From contig CM025856.1 of NCBI GenBank assembly GCA_003952965.2, positions 22,722,280-22,786,279 of the forward strand: 64,000 bases of DNA, written 5' to 3'. Made by a program: the position numbers and the translations under genes. Shown piece after piece: positions 1 to 12,828 of the stretch. Below the pieces are notes generated by a model. It saw only the letters and a list, made by a program, of their open reading frames with translations, did no database searches and was not told the origin of the DNA. Numbering within the stretch: position 1 is the first letter of the stretch; every line of letters begins with the position of its first letter. This DNA is from Morella rubra (Eukaryota; Streptophyta; Magnoliopsida; Fagales; Myricaceae).

Positions 1-3000
1 CATGTGGGTGCTTGAAACAAAATTATAAATTTTCTTTTTTAAATCAGTCACCCAAAAAGAAAAAAGAGTGGAAAACCTGATAAAGAAATAGGAAAGTGTC
101 CAGAATCAAGAAAGGAATACAGAAAAGCAACAAAACCCCACCATCTACGCAAAGCTCACGAAAATGGTCTATATTGACAAGGAATAAACACAAAAAAGGG
201 AATCAAAGTGAAGGACTGATGCGAAACATTTTCCGGGTACAAAGACAAAGACCAAAATTTCTCTCAGAATTTACCTCTCCTTTAAGGTGTAGACTTCACA
301 AAAGAAAAGGGCGAGTGTGATTGGAAGATAAAGAGTGTCGGACAGATAGTAGAACAGGTATCTTCCTTTATTTTATTTTATTTTCTTTCAATTTTTTCCT
401 TTTTGAACCACAGAAAGATAAGACGCAGAAGAGAGAGAAATGTAGAGCGCTCAAAATAGGAAGGCGTCATGTGAGCCAGAAAAGTAGGGACCTTGCTTTC
501 GATTTTTTATAGTAACTAATTGGCTTTATTAGTCCAGCACTCTCAAGCTAATTGTCGATTTCAAACTCCATCTTTTTAAACCAGTTTATACTGTTAATAT
601 GGTCATTCTGTAAATTTCAAGTAGTTAAAAGTGACATATCGCTATCAATTACAAGTGACTACTTAGTACCTGAGTCATTAGCCAAGTTAAATTGATAACT
701 CTTAATTTAAAATTTACATTAAATTATTTATGCTTCTTATATTTAAGTGGTATTCGGAAGTGAAAATTTTAAAATTAAAAATTTTAAGAGTTTTAAGACT
801 TTAAAAAAAGAAAGATATTTTATAAGATTTAATAAAAAAGTGAAGAGAGAGAAAATTTAAATAAATATTATAATAAAAAAATTGAGAAAGAAAGAAATTA
901 GTTTATAATTTTTTAATATAGATAAAAATTTTGAGGAGTGAAAATTTCCACTCCAAACACCACCTTAAAATATCAATCATAATTTATGTTGGATAGGTCT
1001 TTTAAAAATAACCCACCACAAGTAAATTGGGGCCAAACAAGAAGGATTCTCTTGAAATTAATACAGGACAAAATTAACCTTATAGATCAGTTTGAAATTC
1101 GATTATACTTAGAAACTAATAAATTAATTAAGTATCATTAATTAGATAATTAATACACTCTAATTAGGCGATTTGACCGGAAAGACTATGCGACTCGAAT
1201 ACAGCCATTTAATCTCTGCTTTTGAGGTAAGAAATATATAAATTAATTGTGAAAGAATTCAAATTAATTTATGAGTTGTAGCTGTACTTGGAGGTTTGGA
1301 CTTTAGAAATGATAGGCATATAGCATTTGCAACCTAGCAGGGTCTACTGTAGGACAGACTGTCTGGGTAACATCCTACCCGAATCTGAACCCACCGGCGT
1401 TCTTCTTTACCCTCTCAGAATTCTTTCTGACACGAGAAAACAGTTAGAAAATAAAGCTGAGCGATGAAAAAGACAGTCACCAGACTCCACCAAAGTTTTT
1501 CCATATCAGTCCGAGTCCGATGTACCGGAATTTTGCGAGTTTCCCCAGTTAATCGAAAAAAGAAAAGGCAATCTCCACTTGGGATCTTTCTCTTTTATTC
1601 CCATCGGATTTTCTGTAAATGATTGAAATTCAGAACCAAATTCCCCAAATCCAGGGAAAAAGTTGTAGGTAGGAATCAGAAAGAGTAACCGATGCAAACG
1701 TTTCCATATCTACTGTTTCATCGGTTTCGATCTCCCAAAGGGCAACCGCAAACTTTATTCATTCGTTTTCTGGTGTGTTTAATGGCGCATCAAATACCGG
1801 GTGGACCAAACGGAGTAGTCAAGCCTGATCGAGTCCGTGGGTTTTTAATCCAGCTGATTTATTTCTTCGACGCACAGTGGTGAGCCGACCAAGATTGGCC
1901 AGCTTGGCCGACTGTTTGTTTGCACTCCATTACCGACCCATCATGATTTATGCTAAATTCCTTCTGGCATAACGAATCCAAAGCAAAGCATATCCTGTTT
2001 TCCTATTGAAGCACTTCTCAGATGGGATAGCATGATAGCTGCTAATTTGACCAGTTTCATCTTTGACTTCTTGGTACGAACTCTGACGCAACAGTATGTG
2101 TTAAAATTTTGGGCAGTTAAACGAGAATTTGAGGAAATAAAGAAAGATAATTTTAATAAATTTTTATTTATATATAATAAAAATATTATTTGAGAAGGAG
2201 TATGATTATTTTATAATTATTTTATTTAATTAAAATTTTAATTTACAAAATTTTATAATTTTAAACTTGTTTTTATATGAAAAATGACTATTTAATAGAG
2301 AAATAAATTATAAATTTATTTGTTCGTGCTCTCTTAACGTGTGTTGTGGTTATTTTTTTTTAAGTATTTGTTTAGAGAAAAAAAAATATCATCTTTTACT
2401 TTTTATCCCATGTTTTCTTTTACTTTTTTCTTGTTTTTTTATCCCTGTTTTCAGTCGAGTTAAATCATGAAATTCTCTGCGAAATTTGTTCATTCTTACT
2501 GCATTCTGCGAGTTATAAGGAGAATGAATATAATTCCAAAATTAATTTGTAGGATTTTTTTTTTTTGTTGGTCAGTTGAATTTGGATCAAAAACCGAAAT
2601 AACAGAGTGACAAAACCAATAGTATCTTTACTGGTACTGCCCCCCAACCATTGAATGTTTTGCATTGAATTGCTATTTTTATACAATATTTTAATTGGTA
2701 CGGGGGGCATCCGTATTCGGAAAATATTATCAATTCCAACTAAATATTTCCAAATTTGGACAGACTGACTTGTTCCTTTTCGTTTAACCTTTCTGGCGAG
2801 TCTCCCTATACAACCAGCTTCCTTGTCATGCATATATTATATACCAGCCCACTCCAATTTATAAGGTACTGCTACCACTAGCTACTACTTCTTTTTCCCC
2901 GCCTAGTTTTTTTTTTCTTTCTTTAAAAGATAAGACGGCCAGACGGGGACACTTCATGGTAACTCTACCCGTGTGTAACTATGATAGTCATTACATAGGA

Positions 3001-3017
3001 GGGAGATATTCATATTG
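1..3017. other. AT-rich intergenic spacer, no gene seen
   Basis: No open frame here resembles a known protein; the short frames (longest about 100 codons) have low-complexity, AT-driven composition. The stretch contains A/T-rich tracts and no tRNA, rRNA or transposon coding motif that I can recognise. It may hold decayed repeats that need a repeat library to name. Confidence 0.6.
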
Positions 3018-3157
3018 CAATTCGGTAAAAGAAATAACACACAATACGTGGATTTTATGATAGTATTTATATTGTCTAAAAATTTACATAGACATCATTA
3101 ATTGGTGTAATAAATACATATTGTGTCTATCTATTTCTAAATTGCATCGTGTAATTT
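3018..3157. repeat. MITE, family A, copy 1
   Basis: A short non-coding unit whose ends are inverted relative to each other. The left end reads CAATTCGGTAAAAGAAATAA. The right end, reverse-complemented, reads AAATTACACGATGCAATTTA and continues into a GATAGACACAAT motif. The same end motifs (a CAATTT-like block, a GATAAACACAAT-like block, then a GGTGGA or GTCC block) recur at 8782, 35250, 52055, 52231 and 58690. The arms are diverged, so this is an old copy. It has no coding capacity. Confidence 0.5.
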
Positions 3158-3870
3158 AAATAACAAGTTGCAAATAATCTTAATTTGTTTACACAAGAGA
3201 CTCTAAATGCTCCCACAAGAAGGACGGAGTTATGAATTGATCATGGATCTACTGCGACAATGAAGAGGCATCCATCCCCTCTTGGACAGCCAATAAGTCA
3301 CACATGTTGTCATTGATGGCCACCACTCTCAGTGGTACCACTTGTTATGAGTAACTACAAGTTCTTGAAGTTCTAGTGGTACCCATTGCTGTAAAAGTTG
3401 ACAAAAATTTTGAGAGATATATATATATATATAAGTTTTCTTTGATTTAACCTCAAGAGGTTTGTCTGAGTGCAAACCTGTGATTTAAAGATGTGCTCCT
3501 TTAACATTTTAGATTCGAATCCCCTACTGCAAATAATTCTTTTGAGTTGCTTCATGGTAAAGTCAGACCAACCCCACCTACCTCACCTATGTGGTTTGAG
3601 ATTGCATCGATGGACTTTGCGTTCGAGTTTAAATGGAGATATCTACCTCCACGGACCACAACTGTAGAAGTTATGAAGGTCACAACCAAATAGAAAAGCC
3701 GTCCGGATTCACAGTTTTTGTAAAAGAAGTTGGAAATTGCCACTCCAAAGTGCATACAAACGTTTTACAGGAGCTAGTATATTTGCTAAAGGTTATTGTT
3801 GTAATTTGATTAATGAATTTTAGAATTTAAGACTTCGGAAGTTTTTGTGGTCCTTGTGGACATGATCTAG
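3158..3870. other. Intergenic spacer
   Basis: AT-rich DNA with a short (AT)n run near 3418-3433. A TTCGAATCC box near 3512-3520 resembles a tRNA T-arm or SINE B-box but has no convincing A-box partner. No gene is supported. Confidence 0.5.
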
Positions 3871-3874
3871 TGGC

Positions 3875-4260
3875 AGAACCATGATTTAAGTTGAAGGAGG
3901 AGGCAAACTCTTAATGCGAAATGAAAAAAAAAAAATAAAAAAAAATAAAAATTCCCAAAGTAATGTAAATAATGTCTTAGAGTTAAAAAATAAAATTAAG
4001 GATTAAAAGTATTAAAAATATTGAAATACACGTACCGCACTATTTGTAGAGACCGAAAGATGGTAATTTGATTCTACAGGTCTACATCTTCTGAAACGTT
4101 GCAAAATAACTTCGTTCTCAATAGTTTCAAAAATTTCTCTTTCAAATACTTTCATGCTATCATTCATCTAGTCATTTCTCATCTTATTACGCAATTCAGT
4201 CTTCATAATCCTCATCGCAAAGAATAGTCTCTCAACAGTTGCAATCGCAAGATTTTAAAT
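3875..4260 (-). pseudogene. hAT transposase C-terminal remnant (dimerisation domain)
   Basis: Read on the minus strand from about 4254 to 4081, the translation shows the hAT C-terminal dimerisation signature: an ATVERLFFAMRIMKTELRNK block, then MNDSMKVFEREIFETIENEV, then LQRFRR. This matches the TTF-type/zinc-finger hAT proteins of plants, where the block normally reads ...TATxERxFSAMxxxKxxLRNxM.... An in-frame TAG sits where those proteins have a tryptophan just before MNDS. A TAA precedes the block, and the rest of the transposase is absent. The sequence near 3875-3905 (GTGGCAGAACCATGATTTAA) resembles the outer end of such elements. It is a dead fragment; the ends of the original element are uncertain. 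Confidence 0.7.
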
Positions 4261-6882
4261 CAATCATCTGATTCATTGTTTTAAAGTATATTAATATTTA
4301 ATAGAGAAAAGTTAGATTTACAAAATTTTATCATTATTTAAAAAGACGAAAAAGAGAACCTTTTCACACGCAGAAGCAATAATATGGTTAAAACCAAACA
4401 AACAAAAATGGGAGGGAAAATGGAAAGTGCTCGAGTGCAACTATCGATCCTCGTTGGTAGCAATCAAACATTACTGATTTTTGGGCACTCTGTTGCATTC
4501 TGGGCGTAAGTGTAACATATATATAAAAACATTTTTTTTTATCGCGTGCCACCTCTCATGCACTTTCCTTTTTCGCGTAAAATAGATATATAAAGGGAAA
4601 ATGCGCGTAACATATATATATATATATAATATATATACACACACACATAAAAACAAAATATTTGACAGACCGGAGGGGGTAGCCGGCCCGGCTTGACCCC
4701 CCCCCCCCCCCCGCCGCGATCCAAAGAATACAAAAGGCAACCATTGATTAGAGGAAATTTGGGCGAAAATGCTTCTGGGTTTTTAGAGATTAAAAAAGGG
4801 AAATCACAAAGAACTCTAGTTTTTAGTGCCTTTTTAATAATCAAATTAATGCTCTGGTTCCGGTCCGGCAAGTGCCGGAATTCCGGGAAGACAAATCTGT
4901 GAGAGACAGAGACTTTGTGGGCTAGGTATCAGAATCAAATAATCAAATTATGGCATATCCTGAGAATGCTCATTCATTCCAACAAGTGAGAAATCTTCCA
5001 AAAGGAAAATAGCATAACTCATGCATTTTCTAATACTTTCATGTGGACTTTGAAGATACATATTGCATAAAAAGATCAAACATGAAAGAATTTCCGGCCG
5101 TGTACCTGTAAGTGAATAAAGTGGGCAAAGGACAATCTTTAATTAACACTTGTCGGAGTGGTTGAGAGTTTTCAAATGAGGCGAGAGAAGAAAATGAAAC
5201 CGAGTTTTTTTTTTTTTTTGGGAGGTTAAACGCATTTGAGAAAACTCTAGACCAAAATGCACAATTTTGGTCCAGTCCAAAACTGTATGTTTTGGTTAAA
5301 AAATAATTTTTTTTAAAAAGATTTCCATACCAAAATTTCACACTGTTTCGGTAGAATTATCGATACTGTCATTGGGAGATATCTCCTACCGCCTTCGGCT
5401 TCGGTTCTGATTCTAGATGGTAGATGAAATCGGTGCCAAAAGCGAAATTCCAGTACGAGCAAATAAAATGCTCAACCTTATTTTTTAAAAAACTTACTAG
5501 ATTATAAAAATAAAAAGTTCGAGGAGTTTGTCATTTTCGTACTAAACATCATTAGACCCAACGCTTTAGAAGTATTTAATAGAAAAAATTTATCATTCAA
5601 TCGTAATGTGACAAGTGTTATTAAAATAAATATAAATATTTTAAAAAATTAACAATTAAAGACTTATAAATTTTTTTTTTTTTTTTTTTTTTTAAGTACG
5701 GGGTGGGGAGTTGCCTGTACCCCTTCATGGAGGAGTAGTAAAATATTTAATGTTGCTTGCCGTATATAGATTGAATAAGGGAGTTCTACAAGTAACATAG
5801 TATTTGGCTGTAAAATTTTAATAAATTTTTGTGTTGGTGTTAAAAAATAAGTGGTATTAGAATTGGCGAATAAGTGATAAAAGTAAAAGTAAAATTTTGA
5901 ACTGCGTTTGTAAAGATAAAATTTTATTAAATTTTTTATTAAATTTTTTTATAAACAAACACTATGTTAATTAATGTATATTTAATATATATTATATTCG
6001 TCTATTATAACTTGGTAGATGATAATACACCGATATCCATTTTATTAGAAGAAAACTCCAAACAGAAGTCTTTATAAGACACTTATTGTGAAAATAATTG
6101 AATGCCGCCGTCACACCGACTCACACACAACTATTTTTTAAGAAACAAATTGTATACAAAGTTTGTCCTTCAATAGAAAAGCCTTATTAAACTAAATATC
6201 ATATTCCATGTTCGTTTGATTTAAGGTATGTGGAGTCCCAATAACACAAAAGTGGCACCAAAGCAAACAAACAAAAAAATAGTTTAAGATATTAATTATT
6301 ATATATATATATATCATTAAAATAGCTCGGTAAGCTACAACATGGTAGCCACAAGCTGCTAGAGCATTTCTCTAGCTAGTACTCAAAATTGGGTGGCACT
6401 CAGCTATGATATGCCTAAAAGTGTGAAGCCCCAAGAAAAATAATATGTTATATATATCTATAAACTTCATTTTGTGAAATTATTTTCATCGCCATCTTTT
6501 TTTATTACTATAAAAAAATGTAAAAAAGGGCTACTGAAATAGACATTCTTCATGTTTTTATTTATTTAAAAAAAAAAATCCTCTATCCAAATGTGCAAAA
6601 GTAATCTATCTATCAATCCAACTTGCAGCTGGGAATTATGACATCCACTTACCATGCATAAAAATGCAACTTGAATTATTTCATGATTATATAAGTTCGT
6701 ACATGGTCCCTTCTTTTGTTTTTTTATAAAGCAGCCTAACACATAAAATTAAACCACACACCCACTGCCCTGACAGGCTTCAAAGTGGAAAAATTAAAAA
6801 AAAAAAAACAAGCAGAATAAAGGTAAAAGAACCGTAGCCATGGCCCAGTACAATGTGGGCGGAATCAATTTAGATCGGGCAT
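4261..6882. other. Intergenic spacer downstream of chalcone synthase
   Basis: AT-rich spacer with an (AT)n/(AC)n microsatellite at about 4610-4646, a 16-base C run at 4697-4712 and a long T run near 5670-5693. Open frames near 4470-4900 are products of the low-complexity tracts. The part immediately before 6883 must hold the 3' UTR of the minus-strand chalcone synthase gene; no unique polyadenylation signal could be chosen. Nothing else is supported. Confidence 0.55.
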
Positions 6883-8375
<1,493 letters not shown>

Positions 8376-8506
8376 TTTCTCTTTTACTGAATCTTCCGGA
8401 AAAAGCTTAGCTCCTAAGTTTTTGTATGTCTCAGTACACAAATGATGGGAGAGACTGACTGCTAAGCTCTTGCAGTTGTGGTTGTCACAATATTGGGAGA
8501 GAGACG

Positions 8507-8604
8507 TTTTATATAATGGAAACGAGAGAGGGTAGCTGGGGATCACGTGCTTGACCCAAGCCCTACGAGAAACCCCAACAACTTCAAAGGCCCGCTGGCA
8601 CGTG
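8507..8604 (-). promoter_or_regulatory. CHS core promoter: TATA box and two G-boxes
   Basis: On the minus strand a TATATAAA box lies at 8515-8508, about 130 bp before the start codon, which predicts a leader of roughly 100 nt. CACGTG G-boxes lie at 8549-8544 (about 30 bp upstream of the TATA box) and at 8604-8599. An AGCTACCC element that resembles an H-box/MYB recognition element lies between the TATA box and the first G-box (about 8538-8531). G-box plus MYB element next to TATA is the known light/UV- and MYB-bHLH-responsive layout of CHS promoters. The sites are seen; their function here is inferred. Confidence 0.75.
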
Positions 8605-8781
8605 ACATGGGAGTTTGGTATGTTTGCCTCTCAATCCTCCACATGATCTTGTGAACCGCATTTCCTCTTAACTTACCAGCCAAATGCACATTCATTTCAC
8701 AAAAAATTCGATGGTGAGAGGCCAGACACCAGGGAAAATTTTGACACATGTAACTGATAGGATTGCTATCCTCTCAAATTC

Positions 8782-9045
8782 CGAATTATATGGTAAAATT
8801 TAGAAAAAAATAGACGCAATAGGTGAGTCTTATTGTAGGACCTATAATACTCGAAAATTTATAAGAGTAAATATGGACAACATTAAATAGCATAAAATCC
8901 ATTTATTGTACCAGATAAACACAATAGGTGGATCCTATTATAGAATTTATGAGACTTAAAAATTTATATAGGAAGATATGAAAAATATTAAATGGTGTAG
9001 GTCCATTTATTGTGTTTATCTCTCTGAATTTTACCGTGTAATTCG
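8782..9045. repeat. MITE, family A, copy 2 (upstream of CHS)
   Basis: The left end reads CGAATTATATGGTAAAATTT followed by ATAGACGCAATAGGTG. The right end reverse-complemented reads CGAATTACACGGTAAAATTC followed by GATAAACACAATAAATGG. The arms of roughly 40 bp are clearly terminal inverted repeats. The middle repeats the motif again (ATAAACACAATAGGTGGATC at about 8935), so the unit may be two fused copies. It lies about 270 bp upstream of the CHS TATA box, so it is part of the extended promoter region. Confidence 0.65.
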
Positions 9046-9890
9046 AACAGACAATTTACAGTGCAGACGATGTTTATCCTAACTGATAGGTGTGACCCTA
9101 AGAGCCGTGTGTGGAAGGAGAACACAAGATTTGGATGACCCAATTAGTTACCGAAAGGGAGCTCAAAACTTACTGGAAAGCCAGTGTCAGAGTGGCCTGA
9201 GTCGATTTTGTAGCCAATTAATAGGCTTTTCTTGTGGAGGAGCATAAAGGGTTCTGCGTTTTACTAGTGGGATTCGATTCTCTACGCAACAAACCCAGAT
9301 TATTGGGGAGAGCTGTGATCATCCTGATCGGTGATATAAATGCTATAGTTAGAACATCTTGATCAAAAGCAGGTGCTAGTTATTTTCTTCAATTGTTGCG
9401 GGTATCGGAAGAAAATAATATTAATTAATTATTTCGGAAGGAAACAGGTTATAACAACAGGTCAAGGAATTGATAATTACAAAGAGCTAGCTGCTATAGT
9501 ACTGTCATCGGCCGTATCACCATACACAATTATTAATACTCACCAAAATAAAATAAAAAAGAAACCATATATATATGTATATTTTAGAAAACATTTTGGA
9601 TTATTTTTCAAAAAATATATAAATGAGGCATTTTGAATAAGTAGAAATGAAAAAGACTGTTTTATAGCTTACAAATAAATATGGACCATCGTCCAAATTA
9701 TTAATTAACAGATTTAGAAAGGCCGCACTTTTCCGTCTTAACAACGCTTATTGTGGTCGCCATCTAGCAAAAATAGTAGTTATTGTAATTCATTATGATA
9801 ACAACTAGTTAACTGCAACGATCCAAAAGTCCCCTCAATAAGGTGTATAACTCAACGTTTGGAATAACTAACTTTTCATCATTTTTGGGT
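9046..9890. other. Intergenic spacer
   Basis: AT-rich spacer with no recognisable gene. The 87-codon frame at 9373-9636 has no recognised similarity and low-complexity composition. Confidence 0.5.
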
Positions 9891-10109
9891 ACGTAAACCA
9901 TACTTCATGAGTATTGAACGTTAATTCGAATATTTTCACGCATGCGAGCAAGTCTCTTACTTAATTGATATTGCGAGATTAATTTAAGTGTTCGTGGCAC
10001 GTAAACCATATCCAATGAGTACTTACAAATGTGAATTCGAATCTTCTTACACATGTGAGTAAGCCTTTAACGTAATTAATATTACGAGATTGATTTAAGT
10101 GTTTCGCGG
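9891..10109. repeat. Two-copy tandem repeat, period 108 bp
   Basis: Copy 1 is 9891-9998 and copy 2 is 9999-10109. Both begin ACGTAAACCATA and share ATGAGTA, AATTCGAAT, GCGAG/GTGAG-type, GATATT/AATATT, GCGAGATTAATTTAAGTGTT and closely related blocks at corresponding positions. Identity by eye is roughly 75-80 %, so the duplication is not recent. No coding frame crosses it. Confidence 0.7.
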
Positions 10110-12600
10110 TTTACTATTGCGCTCTCAATTCAATTCGTAAGTTTTTTCAACTAGATCGTGCTGCGCATGAACGGTTAGGTATAATAAATTTTTCTCATTG
10201 CAAAAAAATAATAATAATAATACAAGCACGAATAACTAAATTTTTTTTTTTTTGGTAACGGTTAAAAGGGACTATAATTATAACAAAAAATATACGTAAG
10301 AGGTGATACTTTGTAGGTTGACAAGAATTAAGGCAGCTTATAGCCTTAAAAGTTTAGACTCAAGGCAAATGGGAGCTAGGGAGGGTTGGGGAAGGTTTGT
10401 AGGGGGTTGTTGGATAGAAAGAGAGAGAAAAATGCTCGTGATAGAACTACCTAATCTGATATATATATAGAAGGAACCACGTAAAGGTGAAACCAGCTAC
10501 TAGTACTCCTAATTAATGAAATTAGGTATGCATGAGATTTGAGAAGCCATGTAGCTATGCGACCACAATTTAAGCTTGCATGAATAGTGATGTGTGGAAT
10601 TTTTCTCCATCATAATTGTAATCGACGACCCAAGCGTTCCACCCTCATATTTTCGCAGTCCACCGCCACCAACCCTTCTCCCTAGGTGCCATGTTTGTCG
10701 TTTATATGTTAGGCACAGGATCAGGTAGGATTCCACGCGGACCCGGCCTGGCCGCTCATGAAAATAAATAAATTTAATTAATTAATTCACATAATAAATA
10801 CAATTAAATAGGCAAATTTAATCATGATGTTTCAGAACTCTGACCATTATTTTAATTTGATAAATTAGATATTTGCATAGAAATTTTTATATAAATATGT
10901 TAGTCCAGACCCATTTTTGAGTCCGTTCCATTCAATGTCCAACAATGTGGGTGATGCCTCCGATAATCTCCTCATAAAATTTGTCAGAGTCTTCTATCCT
11001 GATTATCTTTTTTAAAATCACTCCGTTTTCATATATGAGAAGTGTGTGATTCTATAACATTTAATGCACTGTGTGTCTATTTTTTTTAAATTAAATGATT
11101 TAATTCGAACACCTAATTATCAGAATCATGTAGGTCGCTATAGGTGAGTTTTTTTGGTATAAATATAATCTTTCTAATATAAAGTGCTACAAATTTACAG
11201 AAATGGAATAAAAAAAATTAGGAATTGGATTTGGTTAATAAATTCAACCCTTTAAGTTATAACGGGCTATAAGTAGCTCAGGCCTTTGTCCGTCTATAGA
11301 CTATAGCGCTACCTACAAGTAAAAGGTCTATGGAGGGCCTTTTGAATCGTGGATTGGTATTCCACCACACAGTTGGCCGCTAGGTGTGTTAGATGATTAT
11401 GAAGGAAATAGAGAGATGACGTAAGCTTTTCGGCTCTATTCGTTTCCTTCCGCACCAAGCGAGCCCAACCCATTCGCTGAGGGAGTGCCAAGTAGTTTTT
11501 TTTTTTTTTTTAATCAGGAAAAAAAAAAAGAATATTTCTGACCCCGCCTGTTTTTTGATATATTTTTAACGACAAATTGTGATATGTCCTCTCTAATGCC
11601 ACGTCCATGTAACAAAAAGAATACAAAAAATACAAAAAAATATTTACATTCCGTTATAATGATTACGTCATTGAGCCCTTAGACAGAATAAAATGATATC
11701 CACCTGTATTCTCTCACGTGCCTTATAAAGTCAATTTTTAGGAAAAGAAAATTATATAAACCAATCTCGGGCTCGTATCTTCCAGCCCAGCCCAAACATG
11801 TCTTGTGTCTGGGCACTTGACTGGAGCCTCCGCAGACCACAGGCCTGGAGCACCAAGGCGATGGCCCGTACTACTTTATCAGGCCCAGTTTTTCTCTGCC
11901 TCCCAGTCCCGTGTAACAGGAGTCCTATACTACGAGAAAGCCCATATCTACTTTGTTCTCCTGTTTTTTGTGGACTTTATTGTCATGGCGCGTGTATTGC
12001 TATGGAGTCACGTTGTAACAATCACTAATCCGCTAAAAAGTCATACAAATAAATGATCCTCACTGAAAAGAAAATCATTTTTTTTTGTCGTATTTTGGTC
12101 TAGTCCGAGATTTTAAAGTTAGGAAAAAAATATTTATTTTTTACCAAAACTCCAAGAAAAGTGACACTATTTTTGTCTGGTTTGTGCCCAAAACCAAAAC
12201 TACGAAGAAATTGAAATAACTTTATTGATAATGCCGCGTCATGATCACGTACACACCCTATTGAGTTCGTGTCGTCCTAGCTGTAAAACACAAATAAAAG
12301 CTAAACTTTTAAATTATAAAGATAAAATAAAAATAATATCATCTTTACTTTTTTTTGAGATAAATATATTTTGTATCCACTGCTCCTGCAGTCTTGAGCT
12401 CTTTTTGGTCAATGAATGGAAAACTATTTTTATATATCATGCTGATAATTTTATCTTTTAAATTTTTTTATAAAAATAAAATATGTAATTTAAAATGTTC
12501 ATCAAATGATTTGGTAGATTTAATGCAACAAAAATAATAATTAGAGGAGTAAATTGTTTAAAATTTTACAAAAATGTATTTATTTATTTATTTTTCATTT
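10110..12600. other. Intergenic spacer between CHS and DHAD
   Basis: No coding similarity was recognised. It contains poly-A/T tracts (10235-10255, 11496-11530) and a more GC-balanced patch at 11770-12030. The overlapping 76- and 83-codon frames in that patch are not recognisable proteins. CHS and DHAD are divergently transcribed from the two sides of this spacer. Confidence 0.5.
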
Positions 12601-12608
12601 TTGATCGA

Positions 12609-12784
12609 TATATAAATTCCTCTAGTTTCCGTTTTAAAAACTCCTACAATTTTGGCACTGAAAAGGCAACGGTCAAAAACAAAATCCATTCACCAGCGTT
12701 TCTACGTGCAGCGCACGTGCCTTTTCAGTGCCGTCTTCTGCTTCCTCCATGAGGCCAAAGCCTAACCCGCAATCCCCTCGCTAA
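12609..12784 (+). promoter_or_regulatory. DHAD promoter/leader: TATA box, hairpin and uORF
   Basis: TATATAAA at 12609-12616 is the best TATA candidate and would place the transcript start near 12640-12650. A perfect 15-bp inverted repeat follows: GGCACTGAAAAGGCA at 12654-12668 and its exact complement at 12718-12732, with a 49-base loop. A CACGTG overlaps the second arm (12714-12719). An 11-codon uORF (ATG at 12749, TAA at 12782-12784) ends 44 bases before the main start. If the TATA call is right, both hairpin and uORF are in the mRNA leader and could lower or condition translation. Confidence 0.5.
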
Positions 12785-12828
12785 ACCCCATCCTAACCTC
12801 ACCTGCAGTAGCAGCAGTACGTGCCAAC

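Noticed and set aside
3440..3530. tRNA gene or SINE head around the TTCGAATCC box
   Set aside because: No cloverleaf can be drawn and the A-box is weak; no poly-A or target duplication was found.
4471..4902. Overlapping open frames with Gly- or Pro-rich runs
   Set aside because: They arise from the C16 run and AT/AC microsatellite read in several frames.
8376..8546. In-frame N-terminal extension of chalcone synthase starting at 8546
   Set aside because: The extra codons run through the TATA box and G-box and have no family similarity. The start at 8375 gives the standard 389-residue protein.
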